This document shows positions 21,301 through 31,558 of a stretch of DNA of 64,000 nt, piece by piece (position 1 is the first letter of the stretch; every line of letters begins with the position of its first letter). The stretch spans positions 39,334,553-39,398,552 of the forward strand of contig CP154956.1 in NCBI GenBank assembly GCA_039621445.1. The letters are read 5' to 3'. The notes below the pieces were generated by a model. It was not told the DNA's origin, made no database searches, and saw nothing but the letters and a program-made list of their open reading frames with translations. Both the position numbers and the translations under genes were made by a program. Origin of the DNA: Euglena gracilis. Lineage: Eukaryota; Euglenida; Euglenophyceae; Euglenales.

Positions 21301-22901
21301 CCTGGCTGGAATCAAAATTAATGGTTGTTGGACAAGAGGGGGGGGGGGTATTATTTTCTACCTCACATCGGATGGGAATGGGAGTTGTTTTTTTAAAAAA
21401 TGTCAATGCCCGTTTGCCTGTGAGTGTCGAGGGTCCACATATGGGCCATCTGTCGTTCCTTGCAGGCCCACCCGCCATTGGCCGGGCCGGGCCACCGCTC
21501 TGGCTGCGATGCTGGCCCTGCCCAGGGGGCAGCCCATTCTTTTGCATGGCCATCGCAAACCGGATCCAGCCTTTTTTCGCCCAATGCCCCCTTTTCAACC
21601 TTTGTGTAAGTGTTCTGTGCACGCGTGTGTTGAATGCACATTCCTGTTTGCAGGTGCGCCCTGCGCGCATGCCAGGGAATTTCTTAAGGACCCCCCCCCG
21701 GGGGGTCCAGCCTCCGGCTGGCAAAAAGGCTGCTGGCTGGAAATGAGCTGCTGGCTGGACCCCCCCGGGGGGGGGGGTGGGGGGAGGGGGGGGGGTCCGG
21801 GGCTGGAGGGGGCTGGGCTGGGCTGGGTCGGTGAAAAACAAAATTTTCTAACACATTTTTGCCATTTTCGACAATTTGATGGATGGAGCTAGATCAAGGC
21901 TGGGGGCTGTGATGGAGGAAGCTTTGATGAGGGGGAAAAATGCATGGATAGGTGAGCTGGGCAGCCCAGTTGGCTGGCCAGCCTGCGGCCGGCTGGCCCG
22001 GCCTCCGGCCGGGCTGGACCTGACTTTATTTCAGTCGACCCCCGGGGGGGGGTCCCAGCCCGAATTTGGGCTGCTGGCTGGTTTTGAGCTGCTGGCTGGC
22101 TGGACCCCCCCCCCGGGGGGGGGTAGGGTACCCTCCGGCTTAAGAAATTCCCTGGCGCGTGCACATGGGTGTGGGTGTGGCTGTATTGGCATTCTTTGTT
22201 TGGTGTTTGTTGGTGGGCGGCGCTGTGATGCCAGCGTTCTACATCCCGTGCGTCGCCATGCGGTCCCGGAAGTACCCGGACTCCGCCAGCTCTGCCCTGG
22301 ACATCAAATACCATGCCGGCTACTCCCTGGCTGTCACCACCACGGCCCTGTTGATGGCCCTCTGCTCTGTGTGCAACCTCCTCACACCAAACACAACAGT
22401 CAGTGGCGGAAATATCGGATCTCAGTCGGAGGGGGGGGGGCGGAAAGGAAATAATCGCAGAATGCTGTGCAGAGATTCCCACAAATTTGTGTCACAAATA
22501 ATCACAAAGTGACCACAAACAGCCATAAACACCACCACCACCACCCACCCACCCACCCACCCACCCAACTACCACCAGTTTCCAAGAATTAAACAAAAAG
22601 GCTCAGATTGGTCAATAATGCCAAATAAATTTGAGCCTGACTCAGGTTCAGGTATCTGTGTCTTTTATCTTTCAGAAGATGTTTTTTTTCTTCAAATTTC
22701 AGTAAATTTCAGGAGTTTCTGCAAAAGTTTCGCATATTCCCACCAAACTCGACAAAATACCACAAATTTCGCAAAATTACATTGTGTTGTAAGTTTCTAA
22801 TTCTGTTTTGTGCAAGGAAGATGAACACCTGATTTGCAAATAACCATGAATTATCACAAATTAGAATCCAGAGTCTTCAGCACGAACCTATGGGAAGCGC
22901 T

Positions 22902-22942
<41 letters not shown>

Positions 22943-25636
22943 GTGCGCACATATGTGCACGTTACCCAACGTCGTATATTGTCTATTTCAACATTTCATC
23001 ATTCATATTATTTTTGATATCTTTCTTTTTCTTTCCCACATAACAAGCTTTTTTGGGTGCTTGATTAGTTATTAGTTTTTGGATGTTTGTTTAATGATCA
23101 GTTTCTGGTTGGGGCCGTTGTCGGCTGTGTGGCCAGCTGCGGCCAAATCAAACAGCGAACAATGATCCCAAAAAAGAATTTTGTAAGGTAATTTGTGGTT
23201 AGGGTGAGGATTCTCATGATCCCGTCCCACTCAACATAATAATGCTGGTTAATCACAGTGGGACCCAAGCGAGGCGCTGAAGGTGCTGAGTGAGAGTCCC
23301 CCATGTTCATCAACCCTAGTTGAGTAGACCCACAGCAGTCTTTGGGGTTGCTGGTTGTAGGGGCCGATTGTTCACGTTGTGATGCAGCATGGTTGGGTTT
23401 TGGCGCTGGATTTGTTATGGTTGGGCGGCCGATCTCACCCGAAGTCCAGGGCCACTAAGTCGTTGGGCGCCCGGCCGTGGTCCAACCGAAATGGGCATTG
23501 GATGGGTGATGGTCGGCCGCGGCCCAACCTCCACAATCCAACCTGGCGTGAATGACCACCCAGCGGTAGACAGCACCGCTTTCGCCATCTTCTCTTTCCA
23601 AACCCCCCACCCATGCTTCTTTCCAAGTCAGAAGACCCACAGGAGGGGCAGGGGGGAGTGGCCAACTGAAAAGTATTGGGCCCGAATTCCGAATTTTTTT
23701 TGGAAAACGCCAAAATTGATGAAACTGAAAAAATTGAGTTTTTTCTTCTTCTGAGGAGTCTTTTTTCACGATTGCGGGAGGCTCTCCCTCCGGCTCAAAC
23801 AGAAGCCTCGGACCCCCGCCCCTCTCACTGCTTGGTGGCGTCGCAGGTGCTGCTTCGGGGGCGCCCTCTGCCGCTGCTCGGGGCCCTCACGGGGCTGCTG
23901 GGAACCCTGTTCGGCCTGGGCCTCGCCCTCCACGCTGGGGGGCGGGTCCGGGTCTGCTCCGTGGCGGACGTCTTCTGCTGGCGGCTGACCACCCAGGCGC
24001 TGGCCCTGTGGACGTTTGTCGTGGGCCTGGCCGGGGACACTGCTGGGGGTTCGGGTGTGTGGACTTTCGCGAGAAAGAAGTCTCGCACGAGACCAATCAG
24101 CGTCTTCCGGGGCCAGCTCTCTCCTGCACCGGTTGCAGGGTGTTTATGGAAATAGTCCCCTCTGGCCAGTTACCCATTAAGTTAAATTACCAGGAAAATT
24201 GCATGTAAGTACAAGTTAAAATGGTTCCAGCCGGTTTAATAAATTGACACGACCCTGGTAGGGGTCATTTCCACTCCCAAAACCAGGCAGGCAATCTCCC
24301 CAGGGGGGTGGGTATTCGGCAACTCTGAGATCCAAGGGAAACCTGACCACAACGTGAAAAGAAAATGGTTTTTTCTGCCAAAAAAAATATCTAACCTCCC
24401 CAAATAAGCAACCAGTTGCTTATATTTGGGTTTTCGAAGGTCATCTTTGGGGGTTGCTTATTTTTGGGGTTGCTTATATCTGTACGCTGATTTATTCCGC
24501 TTTTGTGCTGTTTTTATGAGAACTCCTTCACATCGTCAATGGTTGTTTGTATTTGGGTGCTGGCAAATCGGCCAAAGAGCCAAAGGGTTATATTTTGGGT
24601 TGCTCATAGAGGGGTTTCTTCAGTCTTGTGTGTGATGGTCATCCATATGAAGGGACCTGCTCCTTGGACAAAGGTGAGCAGAGAAAACAAAAGATCCGCA
24701 GTGCCCCCCAGTCATCGCTGTTTGTGTGAACGACCCCACCGCGGTCTGGCCCATGTGGCTGCTGGCGGGGGGCTGGGGAGGGCTGCTGCTGGCCGGCCTC
24801 CTCGCCACCCGAGTGTTGGGTCGCGGGCAGAAGCAGCAACTCGACGTCACCGCGGACGAGCTTGCGTATGCGTTGCCCTTTCTCCCACGCGCAATTATCC
24901 TGGCCGAGGTTAAGTATGCGGTTGCTGTGTCATGTTGCCCGGCCATTTCCAAATGATTAGCAACTTTGGGCCGCAGACATCAACCAACAGAATGGTCGCC
25001 ATGGTGTATGCTGTCCGATTGACGCCCTTCTCCCAGGGAGCTTCTGCTGCAAACGTGCAGCCAGCTGGACGAGGCGCACGCACTGTTGGTGGGCTGGAGA
25101 CCAGGGAGGGACAAGTACTGGATTGGAAGAAATCCACCCTGGGGTGGAACAACTCTGTCTGTTCCTGCCGGCGGCCGTCCTCCACCGCGTGGAAGGCAGC
25201 GGTGCGGCGCACCAATGACTTGCTCGGGCTGGCGGACCGCTTTGTGGAGCTGGAGGGGGCGGTCAGCGTGTGGGCCCTCTCCGACCTCTACCTCGAGACC
25301 AGGTGGCCCCTCCTTCCTGTCGTGCCGTGCTGCTGCGACGAGGGCTTTCACTCGGTGGGGAATTGATACCCGCAATTCCCCCATGTTTTCCCTCGGTCCT
25401 CCGATACCAATTCCCTCCGTCTTACATCGCAAGCCGTTGACTGACGGGTCTGGCGCCGGGGGAACACCGCTGACCCCGGCCCACCTGGGTGGTGCAGGGC
25501 GGCGCATTTCGAGGAGTTCCGGCGGGTGATGGATGCGTACCGCCGGGGCCACACCGACGTCCGCAGCGCGTCGTTGGATTTCTCGGCCTGCCTGCGGCGC
25601 TTCACAAACGGACTGGATTTGCAGCGGTGGTGCCCG
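16200..25636 (+). CDS. Multi-exon, multi-pass membrane protein gene (unidentified)
   Basis: Exons by splice signals and phase: 16200?-16316, 16662-16763, 17403-17537, 18117-18216, 18712-18836, 19653-about 19760, 19990-20091 (ends unsure), 20291-20357 plus 20921-about 20956, 21466-21605, 21654-21672 plus 22163-22368, 23803-24054, 24712-24908, 25037-25101 plus 25176-25302, 25498-25636. Most adjoining phases agree. Hydrophobic segments include ALILGGIGTLYAYPFLFAYL, FGFLGVVGAPVIVAVISVAV, VYVALLLEAAQMVALALVAD, FGFFAAVAVCGVSYIVNAL, LFLPVVYNLLVVVVC, LFLWFVVVTTYCV, VGVAVLAFFVWCLLVGGAVM, YSLAVTTTALLMALC and LLGALTGLLGTLFGLGLAL. After 24.9 kb the protein becomes soluble and helical (QLDEAHALLVGW; HFEEFRRVMDAYRRG), suggesting a cytosolic tail. 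At least three junctions are not GT-AG and coincide with CAG..CTG inverted-repeat elements. No family recognised; exons at 5.8-15.8 kb may belong to it. Confidence 0.65.
16317..16653 (+). mobile_element. Family C element acting as a nonconventional intron
   Basis: Ends CAGGCTTCTT (left) and AAGAAGCCTG (right), a perfect 10-bp inverted repeat. Flanks CCCACGTC (16309-16316) and CCCGCGTC (16654-16661) match at 7 of 8. Removing the element and the right flank joins VRVRVTHV to ALILGGIGTLYAYPF in frame. There is no GT-AG pair at the borders. The interior has the family C hallmarks: GTGCC-gaa-GGCGCC hairpin near 16463 and the 'tgggcaggcaccc' palindrome. Confidence 0.8.
17538..18108 (+). mobile_element. 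Nonconventional intron with inverted-repeat ends
   Basis: Begins CAGGGAG and ends CTCCCTG, a perfect 7-bp inverted repeat. Removing it plus the next 8 nt (TTCGCAAC, 18109-18116) joins CDSIDAIPST to AIRLNWANYNVYVALL in phase 0. The flanking 8-mers (CCTCCACC, TTCGCAAC) match at only 3 of 8, as expected if the spliced-out copy decayed. The interior has C runs and repeated 'ggttcttacccat'. Confidence 0.7.
18239..18321. repeat. (GT)n microsatellite
   Basis: tgtgtgttg units followed by about 20 pure GT units, just after exon 18117-18216, so within its downstream intron. Confidence 0.9.
20358..20912 (+). mobile_element. Family D element, probable nonconventional intron
   Basis: Ends CAGGGAAATTCTTAAGC (left) and the complement of CAAAGAATTTCTTAAAC (right). 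Flanks TTGTGAGC and CTGTGAAC match at 6 of 8. Removing the element plus the right flank joins VSVGRCTCE to PFINAKVLVQ in frame, followed by a plausible donor gtgtcc. The interior carries ggaccccc...ggggtccagcc palindromes and cctgtcaggtaacagtttcc. A partial inverted copy of its interior lies at about 19800-19975. Confidence 0.65.
21673..22154 (+). mobile_element. Family D element acting as a nonconventional intron
   Basis: Perfect inverted ends CAGGGAATTTCTTAAG and CTTAAGAAATTCCCTG. Flanks GCGCATGC (21665-21672) and GCGCGTGC (22155-22162) match at 7 of 8. The 19-nt upstream exon piece (after 'ctgtttgcag') reads VRPARM; excising the element plus right flank continues in frame as HMGVGVAVLAFFVWCLL. 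Interior: ggaccccc...ggggtccagcc palindromes and ctggctgg repeats. A partial inverted relative is at about 39440-39735. Confidence 0.8.
22535..22567. repeat. CCAC/CCCA short tandem repeat
   Basis: accaccaccaccacccacccacccaccc-type tract downstream of exon 22163-22368. Confidence 0.85.
22904..22941. repeat. (TG)n microsatellite
   Basis: About 18 TG units. 22.4-23.8 kb around it is A/T-rich and I support no exon there. Confidence 0.9.
24395..24480. repeat. Palindromic 'CCCAAATAAGCAACC' repeat
   Basis: ccccaaataagcaacc is followed by gttgcttatatttggg and, further on, two more 'ggttgcttat' copies, forming nested hairpins in the intron upstream of exon 24712-24908. Confidence 0.6.
25102..25167 (+). 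mobile_element. Candidate 66-bp nonconventional intron element
   Basis: Ends CAGGGAGGGACAAG and the complement of CAGGAACAGACAGA (9 of 14 match). Flanks CTGGAGAC and CCGGCGGC match at 5 of 8. Excising it plus the right flank joins SQLDEAHALLVGWR to PSSTAWKAAVRRTND in a protein-like frame. However, the unspliced stretch is also open in another frame, which fits the upstream exon phase better, so this one is uncertain. Confidence 0.45.
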
Positions 25637-27440
25637 GTATGTGCTTGTCCGCCCTCAGAGTGTCCTTCCTCATCATCGTGGGGGGGATTGGCTAGTCCAC
25701 CAACTGGCCCTCAACTGGCTAGTCGATCTCCCCACAGACCAGGTTCGGGGGAACTGCATAGAGGGCAAGTGACTGGTTCGACTTCTTCTGTAAAGTCACA
25801 AAAATCTCAAAGGTTTTCATTACTCTAATGCACAAACGAATATGAAAACGTGTTGTTCATGGTGGGCCTGCAAAATCCATGCCACACGAGGGATTTTGCT
25901 ATTTTAGGGCACTGAAACAGTTCCGTATGACACTAACCGGGTGTTTGAAGTTCCAAGTCCTTTGTCGGAAAGGAGAAATCACAAGAGTGAATGGTTCAGT
26001 GGTCCAATTTACGTCCATCAATTGGTTAGCAAGGGTTCCAGTTTGAAATTTTGAAATAAAAAAACAGGATAGTATTTTGAAGTAACCCCCCTCATTGTAA
26101 CCCCCCCGGTTTTATTTGAACAGAGGGGGTTTTTATGTTGGGGGGTATATTCCTTGTATTCGCTGTATTCCTTTATGGGTAAGAGCAAAGCCGCTCTTAC
26201 CGGGGAAAAGGGGGGGTAGAACCCCCTCCCCCCCGCCCCTGGATAGACTGTGAAAACCGCGGATTATCACCATGACCCCGGCCCGGTTCCGGAATTTTTT
26301 TCCAGTCGCGAGCGACTGGATCCCGAATTTCCGAATCACCTCTGTTTGACCCACAACTCCCCGCCAGGCCCAAGCCATTCACCTGCGAAAGGGTCCAAAC
26401 TGGGCAGGATTCACCCCCCCCCAGTTTCGACTGCCATTTCGCCAGGGTGAAATTTTCGGTCAAAAAAATCGATTTTTTTAAAATACCTTGAGAAAACATG
26501 CATTATCTTCGCAAGTGTCTGATAGACCAAATGCATCCCTGGAGGCCCTCTACCGTCCCCCATTCGCCGTTTTGGCTGCCGACACGCCTGGCCCGTGTTC
26601 TGTTGCGCTTTTGTGGCCCAAAATGGCCATTTTGGGTTGGGGCCGTTTTTTTGGCCAAAAAACAAATCCCCCCCCCCAAAAATCTCGACAATGAAGCAAA
26701 ATCAAGAAAATCCGAGAGCAAAAATGAAGCTCTTGGAGAACCCTATCCAACCATGGTTTACTTTTCCCCCAACTCTTCGTGCAGCCCAAGTTACAGCCAT
26801 TTTCGCCGGGCTGCCGGGCCGCCGGCCGGGCCGGGCCAGGCCGGGCCGGGCCAGGCCGCCAACCTCCTCAAACATCTGCGAAACGCCTCAAACATCACAC
26901 ACGTATAGAGCTCAGCACTACACAAAACCTGATTATGTTTGGGCGGGATAATCAATTTTCGCGAACAAAATCATTTGTACAGTTTTACCCCATCTGACCC
27001 GAATTTCACCATTTTTAGGCAAAATTACAGCTGATGACCGTTTCTTGAACAAAAAGTGTCTTAATTGCGAACCTAAAACTGTCACAAAATGATGAACTTG
27101 TTGGGATTTTTCTGTTTGCGCCGCTCATGCGACACCTGTCAGAGGGTCACATTTTTGGGCGAAATTTCAAGACCAAAGGGGGGGTTATATTTTTGGGGAT
27201 GTTTTTTGGGGGGTTTATGTCAATCAATATTTTTAAAAACCAAAAAATGAAGTACAAAAATTTCAAATTAAAATCAAAATCAAAATGAAAAAAATGGTTG
27301 TGGGAGTAGAGGAAAATCAGAATGGACCTTCCTGAGGCTTTCATTTTGGATTGCTGGACATCTATTTTGATTCTACATTATTATTTTCAAAAAACATGAA
27401 GATTCTTGGCAGGAATCGGCTTATTCCGAAAAAAAACACC
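25637..27440. other. Non-coding region after the membrane gene
   Basis: A/T-rich with C/G runs (26080-26230) and ggccgggcc repeats near 26815. No exon with convincing composition; the end of the membrane gene may lie here unseen. No polyadenylation signal can be assigned. Confidence 0.35.
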
Positions 27441-27780
27441 AAATCATTAATCCCCCTTTCCATCAAACCTAACCAGCGTTGTGGATGAATGCGGAGGCTC
27501 TGATTGCAAATCACTGGTGAGGAAGAATGGTCCTTGGGGGGGGGGGCGGCGGCGACGACCCACCATGTAGTCGATCAACTAGTAGTAATGGTCAGCTGAA
27601 TTGGCTCTAGACAGCCTGGTCAACAGACTGTACACTGTCATCTGCATGAGGTGGGGGTTACTGATGTTTTAAGCCGCTGCCAAAAATTTTGGCACAAAAT
27701 CGCTCAAAGTTCATTTTGGATGGACAGAAAACTTGCAAAAGAAAGTCCGTAATAAAGAATAAAAAAGGGGGAACTAACAG
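27440..27780. repeat. Left arm of a large inverted repeat
   Basis: Reverse complement of 30618-30995 with many mismatches and small gaps. Shared landmarks: catccacaacgct..gttgggcttga, tagtcgat.gact, tgatgttttaa.ccgctg and ttcattttggatgg. The arms enclose about 2.8 kb that includes the first copy of the duplicated exon pair. Confidence 0.75.
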
Positions 27781-27795
27781 GAGTGTGGTGGACTG

Positions 27796-28205
27796 CTTAA
27801 GACAAATTAGACCCCATCCCCCAGGGGTAGGGGGTCCAGCCAGGCCAGCAGCTTTTTTCCAGCCCTGGACCTCCCCCCATCGACGAGTTTTATTTGTTTT
27901 CCAGCTGCGGAAAATAATTAAAGCTGCTAGAGGGTAACGTATTTTTGGTTTTAGGGAGGTGCAAATGTGCCAAAATGGCAAAAAAGATGGGTCCGATTTG
28001 GGCTGACCAGGACAAATTTGGGTCAAAAAAATCTATTTGTGCAAAATGACAGTTCTTTTTAGCATTTATGCAGTTTAGATTTTTTTTGGTCCCTGTCCCA
28101 GGCCAGGCCATGAGTGAGGGTGGAAAGGTCAGCCGGCAGCCTTTTTCCAGCCAGCCCAAAAATTCCAGCCTTTGAGCTGGACGCCCCCCCCCATCGGGTA
28201 GGTCG
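27796..28205. mobile_element. Family D-like element
   Basis: Starts 'cttaagacaaattagacccc' with a C/G palindrome and ggggtccagccaggccagcagc, and ends with 'gagctggacgccccccc...taggtcgctaag'. Internal text (cttttttccagcc) matches other family D copies. Boundaries approximate; no duplication seen. Confidence 0.45.
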
Positions 28206-28444
28206 CTAAGCCTCCCCTGTTCGCGACGCCCTGTTCAGTGACTCCACCCCTCCCTGCATTGTTGTTTGCCCCTTGTCTTCGGATTGAAAAACGCAGAACC
28301 CCAGCCCCTTGCTGTTGTGTCGTTTTTTTTTAAACCTGATTGATGTCGGGCGGCACCGGCACGACAACCAGCCCAACTCGAGGCTCGTAAGAAACGCCAT
28401 CTCAGGATGCAGGGGGATGGGCATCGGCCGTGGCATTTGCACAG

Positions 28445-28622
28445 GTTGCCGCGCCGTTGCCTTCTGGTGACCCCCAACGGCCTGAAGAGGAAGTGGCGGA
28501 GGAAGAGGAGGACCAGGAGCGAGGGGCGGAGAGGGAGGCAGGTCCGCGGACGCCGGAGGTTGTTGCGGGTCGTACCGGGGAGGCTGGCGAGGAGGTGTGC
28601 CCCACTTGTTTGGCTCGAGGGG
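28445..28622 (+). CDS. Exon of unidentified acidic or basic protein, copy 1
   Basis: Acceptor 'ggcatttgcacag', donor gtgagc, 178 nt. One frame is acidic (GDPQRPEEEVAEEEEDQERG ... EEVCPTCLARG); another is strongly basic (LKRKWRRKRRTRSEGRRGR). Only the basic frame joins the next exon (28710, phase 0) without a stop; the acidic frame matches the style of the other exons in this region. The acidic frame has a CPTC motif. I cannot choose. It has an intact copy at 31066-31243. Confidence 0.45.
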
Positions 28623-28709
28623 GTGAGCCAGAGGAGAAAAGTTTAGTATATCCTTGCAACTGCAGGACGGGGGGGGCAAGGGGCCACAAGCCCTGCCCCC
28701 CCCCTGCAG

Positions 28710-28934
28710 GAGGACCTTGACGCCGTCCGTGTGACGGTGCAGGAGCCCAGTGACGGCGGTGGCGGCGGCAACGAGGATGGAAAGGAGGAGGGGGACAGCC
28801 GGAATGGAGGCGGGGTGGTGCCGGCTGGCCACGCCGTTGCCGAAGTGGTTGGCATTCGAGACTCCGTGGCTTTGAGCCCCCTCGCCTCTGAGCAGCACTG
28901 CGCGGTTGTGGAAGGTCCCCATTCCGACCCTGAG
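28710..28934 (+). CDS. Exon of unidentified acidic protein, copy 1
   Basis: 75 codons, phase 0 to phase 0, between 'ccccccctgcag' and donor gtgtgc. Reads EDLDAVRVTVQEPSDGGGGG, then an Asn/Glu/Asp-rich stretch and GHAVAEVVGIRDSVALSPLA. The near-identical copy at 31334-31558 keeps the frame open (Glu-to-Ala and Asn-to-Asp changes, no stops), which suggests selection or a recent duplication. Confidence 0.6.
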
Positions 28935-29182
28935 GTGTGCCGTCCTGCCTGGAGTTTATTTAATTCTTGTTCATTGATGGTGCCATTTTGGGCAAAAGTG
29001 GGAAACATTGGGCCATGAACGATTGCAGTCAGCCAAAAGACAGCCAAAAATATATTTCAAGTAAGGTTTCTGGAGAGCTGGTAAGGGTACAGGAAGCTTT
29101 TTTTGTGGCAGCATCACTGTGCTTGGCCCACCCTACGGGCGGGGCGTGAAGTAGAGTAATCCAGGGGGGGGGGTTACGCCAT

Positions 29183-29466
29183 CAGGTTTGTGCTCAGTCA
29201 GGTGCCCACCCCACGGGGGGGGGGGTGCTAGGGCAGGCACACTATAGCACCCATCCGACCCCCCCGGGGGGGGGGGGGGTAGGGTTTTGGGGGTGCCTCT
29301 CCTCCGACGCCGGCGCCAAAGGCGCTGGGGGCCCGGAAACAGGCCATTTTCAATGAGAATTTTCTGGCCCCTCCCCCCGAACCCTCCCCGGGGTGTGCCT
29401 GCTAGGGGCAGGCACCCTATAGCACCCACCCACCCCCCTCCTCCCCGGTCGGTAAGCACAAGCCTG
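29183..29466. mobile_element. Family C MITE with perfect duplication and an empty paralogous site
   Basis: Ends CAGGTTTGTGCT and the complement of CAGGCTTGTGCT. Perfect 8-bp flanks TACGCCAT (29175-29182, 29467-29474). The paralogous copy-2 site reads TGCGCCAT once (31906-31913) between the same flanking sequences, with no element. Interior: C/G palindromes and a GGCGCC-aaa-GGCGC hairpin near 29313. Confidence 0.9.
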
Positions 29467-29549
29467 TACGCCATATGGAGGTGCCCGGGTCCGTCTTTGG
29501 TTGAAGGTCGGGGTTATTGTTTGGGACAGGGTTGGGTTTCTGGGTGCCT

Positions 29550-30617
29550 TCCCGTCCGGCCGCCTTTGGAGAAATTCATGCAGAAATTCTGCATGAATGC
29601 CGCACTTCGGAGTCTGTTTCTAGTTAGGCCGAAGTTAGTCCGCATTCGGGCGAATTTGGACAAATCTTGCTCCCAGGTCTTCCCAAATGGGGATCCTAAC
29701 TTCCGGCATAACTTTGTCCCTCAACAGGGCCCATTTTTGGCGTGCCGATGGTAACCCTAAACCTGAACCTATAAGTGACTGCATATTTTTCCCAAATCCG
29801 CTGAAGGTTCCCCAAAAATTGCACAATTATTTAGGCGAAGCGGACCGAAAAATCCAAAAAGTTGGACCACGGTACCTCCATACCCCCCCCTGCAGCACTC
29901 TATTTGGCCCACCCGGCCAGATGGGCTGTTTCAAGAGGCTGAATTTTAGGTCCCGGACATTTTCCGCGATTTGGCTTTGGGATATTTTTCGATACATCGC
30001 CATTTTTTCAACCAAAACAGGCCCAAAATCGGGCCCAAAAATGGTCATAACTGGAGCCAGGTGTGCATTCATGGGGAAATCAAAATACGGTTTGAATTGG
30101 CTTTCTAAGTGCTATATTTCGTATTCTGAAAATTTCTTTGACTTGCTTTCAGTTTTGAATATATTTGATTTTTTTTAGTCAAAAACCGGCCAACAATGGT
30201 CGAGAATGGGTTTCAGAGACCGGTCCTGCAGATTTGGTTCATAACGCAGGCTAATTGTGTAGTTATTTGGAAAGCAAAGTACTGTGAGATAGGGTGTAGC
30301 ATGGTGATTTTTTTGTGCGGCCCTTTTGATGCTTTATCGGCCGCAGGCAGTTATTCCCCTTAAAAAATGACCACTGTTTTGAGATCGAAGAAAACAGTTT
30401 CAAAATCTCTTTTTTTATTTGGGCAAGAGTAGGATTAATGCTCCCCTTGCGTAAATTTGGGACCAAATGGGACATTATTTATTTTCCATGAAGTTTCCTG
30501 GAGCGAGTCGGTTTATTCTGAAAAATCGCGGTTCTCCGAGTGAAGTTGCCCCCCGTGGGGGGGGGGGAGGTCAGCCACCCCTTTCCCCTGGCTGACCCAT
30601 GTCGTGACCTCCTCTCT
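29550..30617. other. Non-coding stretch
   Basis: A/T-rich with no splice-bounded coding stretch that I can support. The longest open frame (ending 30178) turns into Phe/Ile/Asp-rich low complexity. Confidence 0.35.
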
Positions 30618-30995
30618 ATGGCACTTTTGTAAGTTACCCCTTTTATCCTTTGTTTTGCATGTTTTCGTTCCATCCAAAATGAATTTTGAGGGATTTTGTG
30701 CCAAATTAAGACAGATAATTCTTTTGCCCAGCGGTTTAAAACATCATTCACCCCCACCATATGTAGATGAGAGTGTCTAGTCGGCCGAACAGGCTGTTTA
30801 CGAGCCAATTTGGCTGACTATTACCACTATTAGTCGATCGACTACATGGAGGGTGGTTGACAGCACCCCTCCTTTCCCCACTTCAAGGCCCAGGGCCCAT
30901 TCTTCCTCAATGGTGATTTGCAAGCAGGGCCTCCGCATGCATCCACAACGCTCGTTGGGCTTGACGGAAAAGGGGATGAATGATTCAGTGGACTG
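30618..30995. repeat. Right arm of a large inverted repeat
   Basis: Inverted, diverged copy of 27440-27780. It directly precedes copy 2 of the segmental duplication (from about 31003). Confidence 0.75.
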
Positions 30996-31065
30996 GTTTT
31001 GAGACCCGTAAAAAACGCCATCTCAGGATGCAGGGGGATGGGCGTCGGCCGCGGCATTTGCACAG

Positions 31066-31243
31066 GTTGCCGCGCCGTTGCCTTCTGGTGACCCCCAACG
31101 GCCTGAAGAGGAAGTGGCGGAGGAAGAGGAGGACCAGGAGCGAGGGGCGGAGAGGGAGGCAGGTCCGCGGACGCCGGAGGTTGTTGCGGGTCGTACCGGG
31201 GAGGCTGGCGAGGAGGTGTGCCCCACTTGTTTGGCACGAGGGG
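31066..31243 (+). CDS. Exon, copy 2 of 28445-28622
   Basis: Same length (178 nt), same acceptor and donor, same two competing open frames as copy 1. Whether it is expressed, alternatively spliced or a relic cannot be told from the sequence. Confidence 0.45.
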
Positions 31244-31333
31244 GTGAGCCAGAGGAGAAAAGTTTAGTATATCCTTGCAACTGCAGGACGGGGGGGGGCA
31301 AGGGGCCACAAGCCCTGCCCCCCCCCCCTGCAG

Positions 31334-31558
31334 GAGGACCTTGACGCCGTCCGTGTGACGGTGCAGGAGCCCAGTGACGGCGGTGGCGGCGGCAACGAGG
31401 ATGGAAAGGCGGAGGGGGACAGCCGGGATGGAGGCGGGGTGGCGCCGGCTGGCCACGCCGTTGCCGAAGTGGTTGGCATTCGAGACTCCGTGGCTTTGAG
31501 CCCCCTCGCCTGTGAGCAGCACTGCGCGGTTGTGGAAGGTCCCCATTCCGACCCTGAG
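31334..31558 (+). CDS. Exon, copy 2 of 28710-28934
   Basis: 75 codons in phase 0, donor gtgtgc. Begins EDLDAVRVTVQEPSDGGGGG like copy 1, with a few substitutions in the acidic part. Both copies are intact, so a tandem pair of mutually exclusive or repeated exons is possible. Confidence 0.55.

Larger units (their letters stand above)
28384..29550 (+). repeat. Segmental duplication, copy 1
   Basis: Nearly identical over most of its length to 31003-31985 and carries the same two exons. Copy 1 also holds the family C element at 29183-29466, absent from copy 2. Its downstream third (gggccatgaacgattgcagtcagcc) has a further diverged copy at about 34330-34480. Confidence 0.9.
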
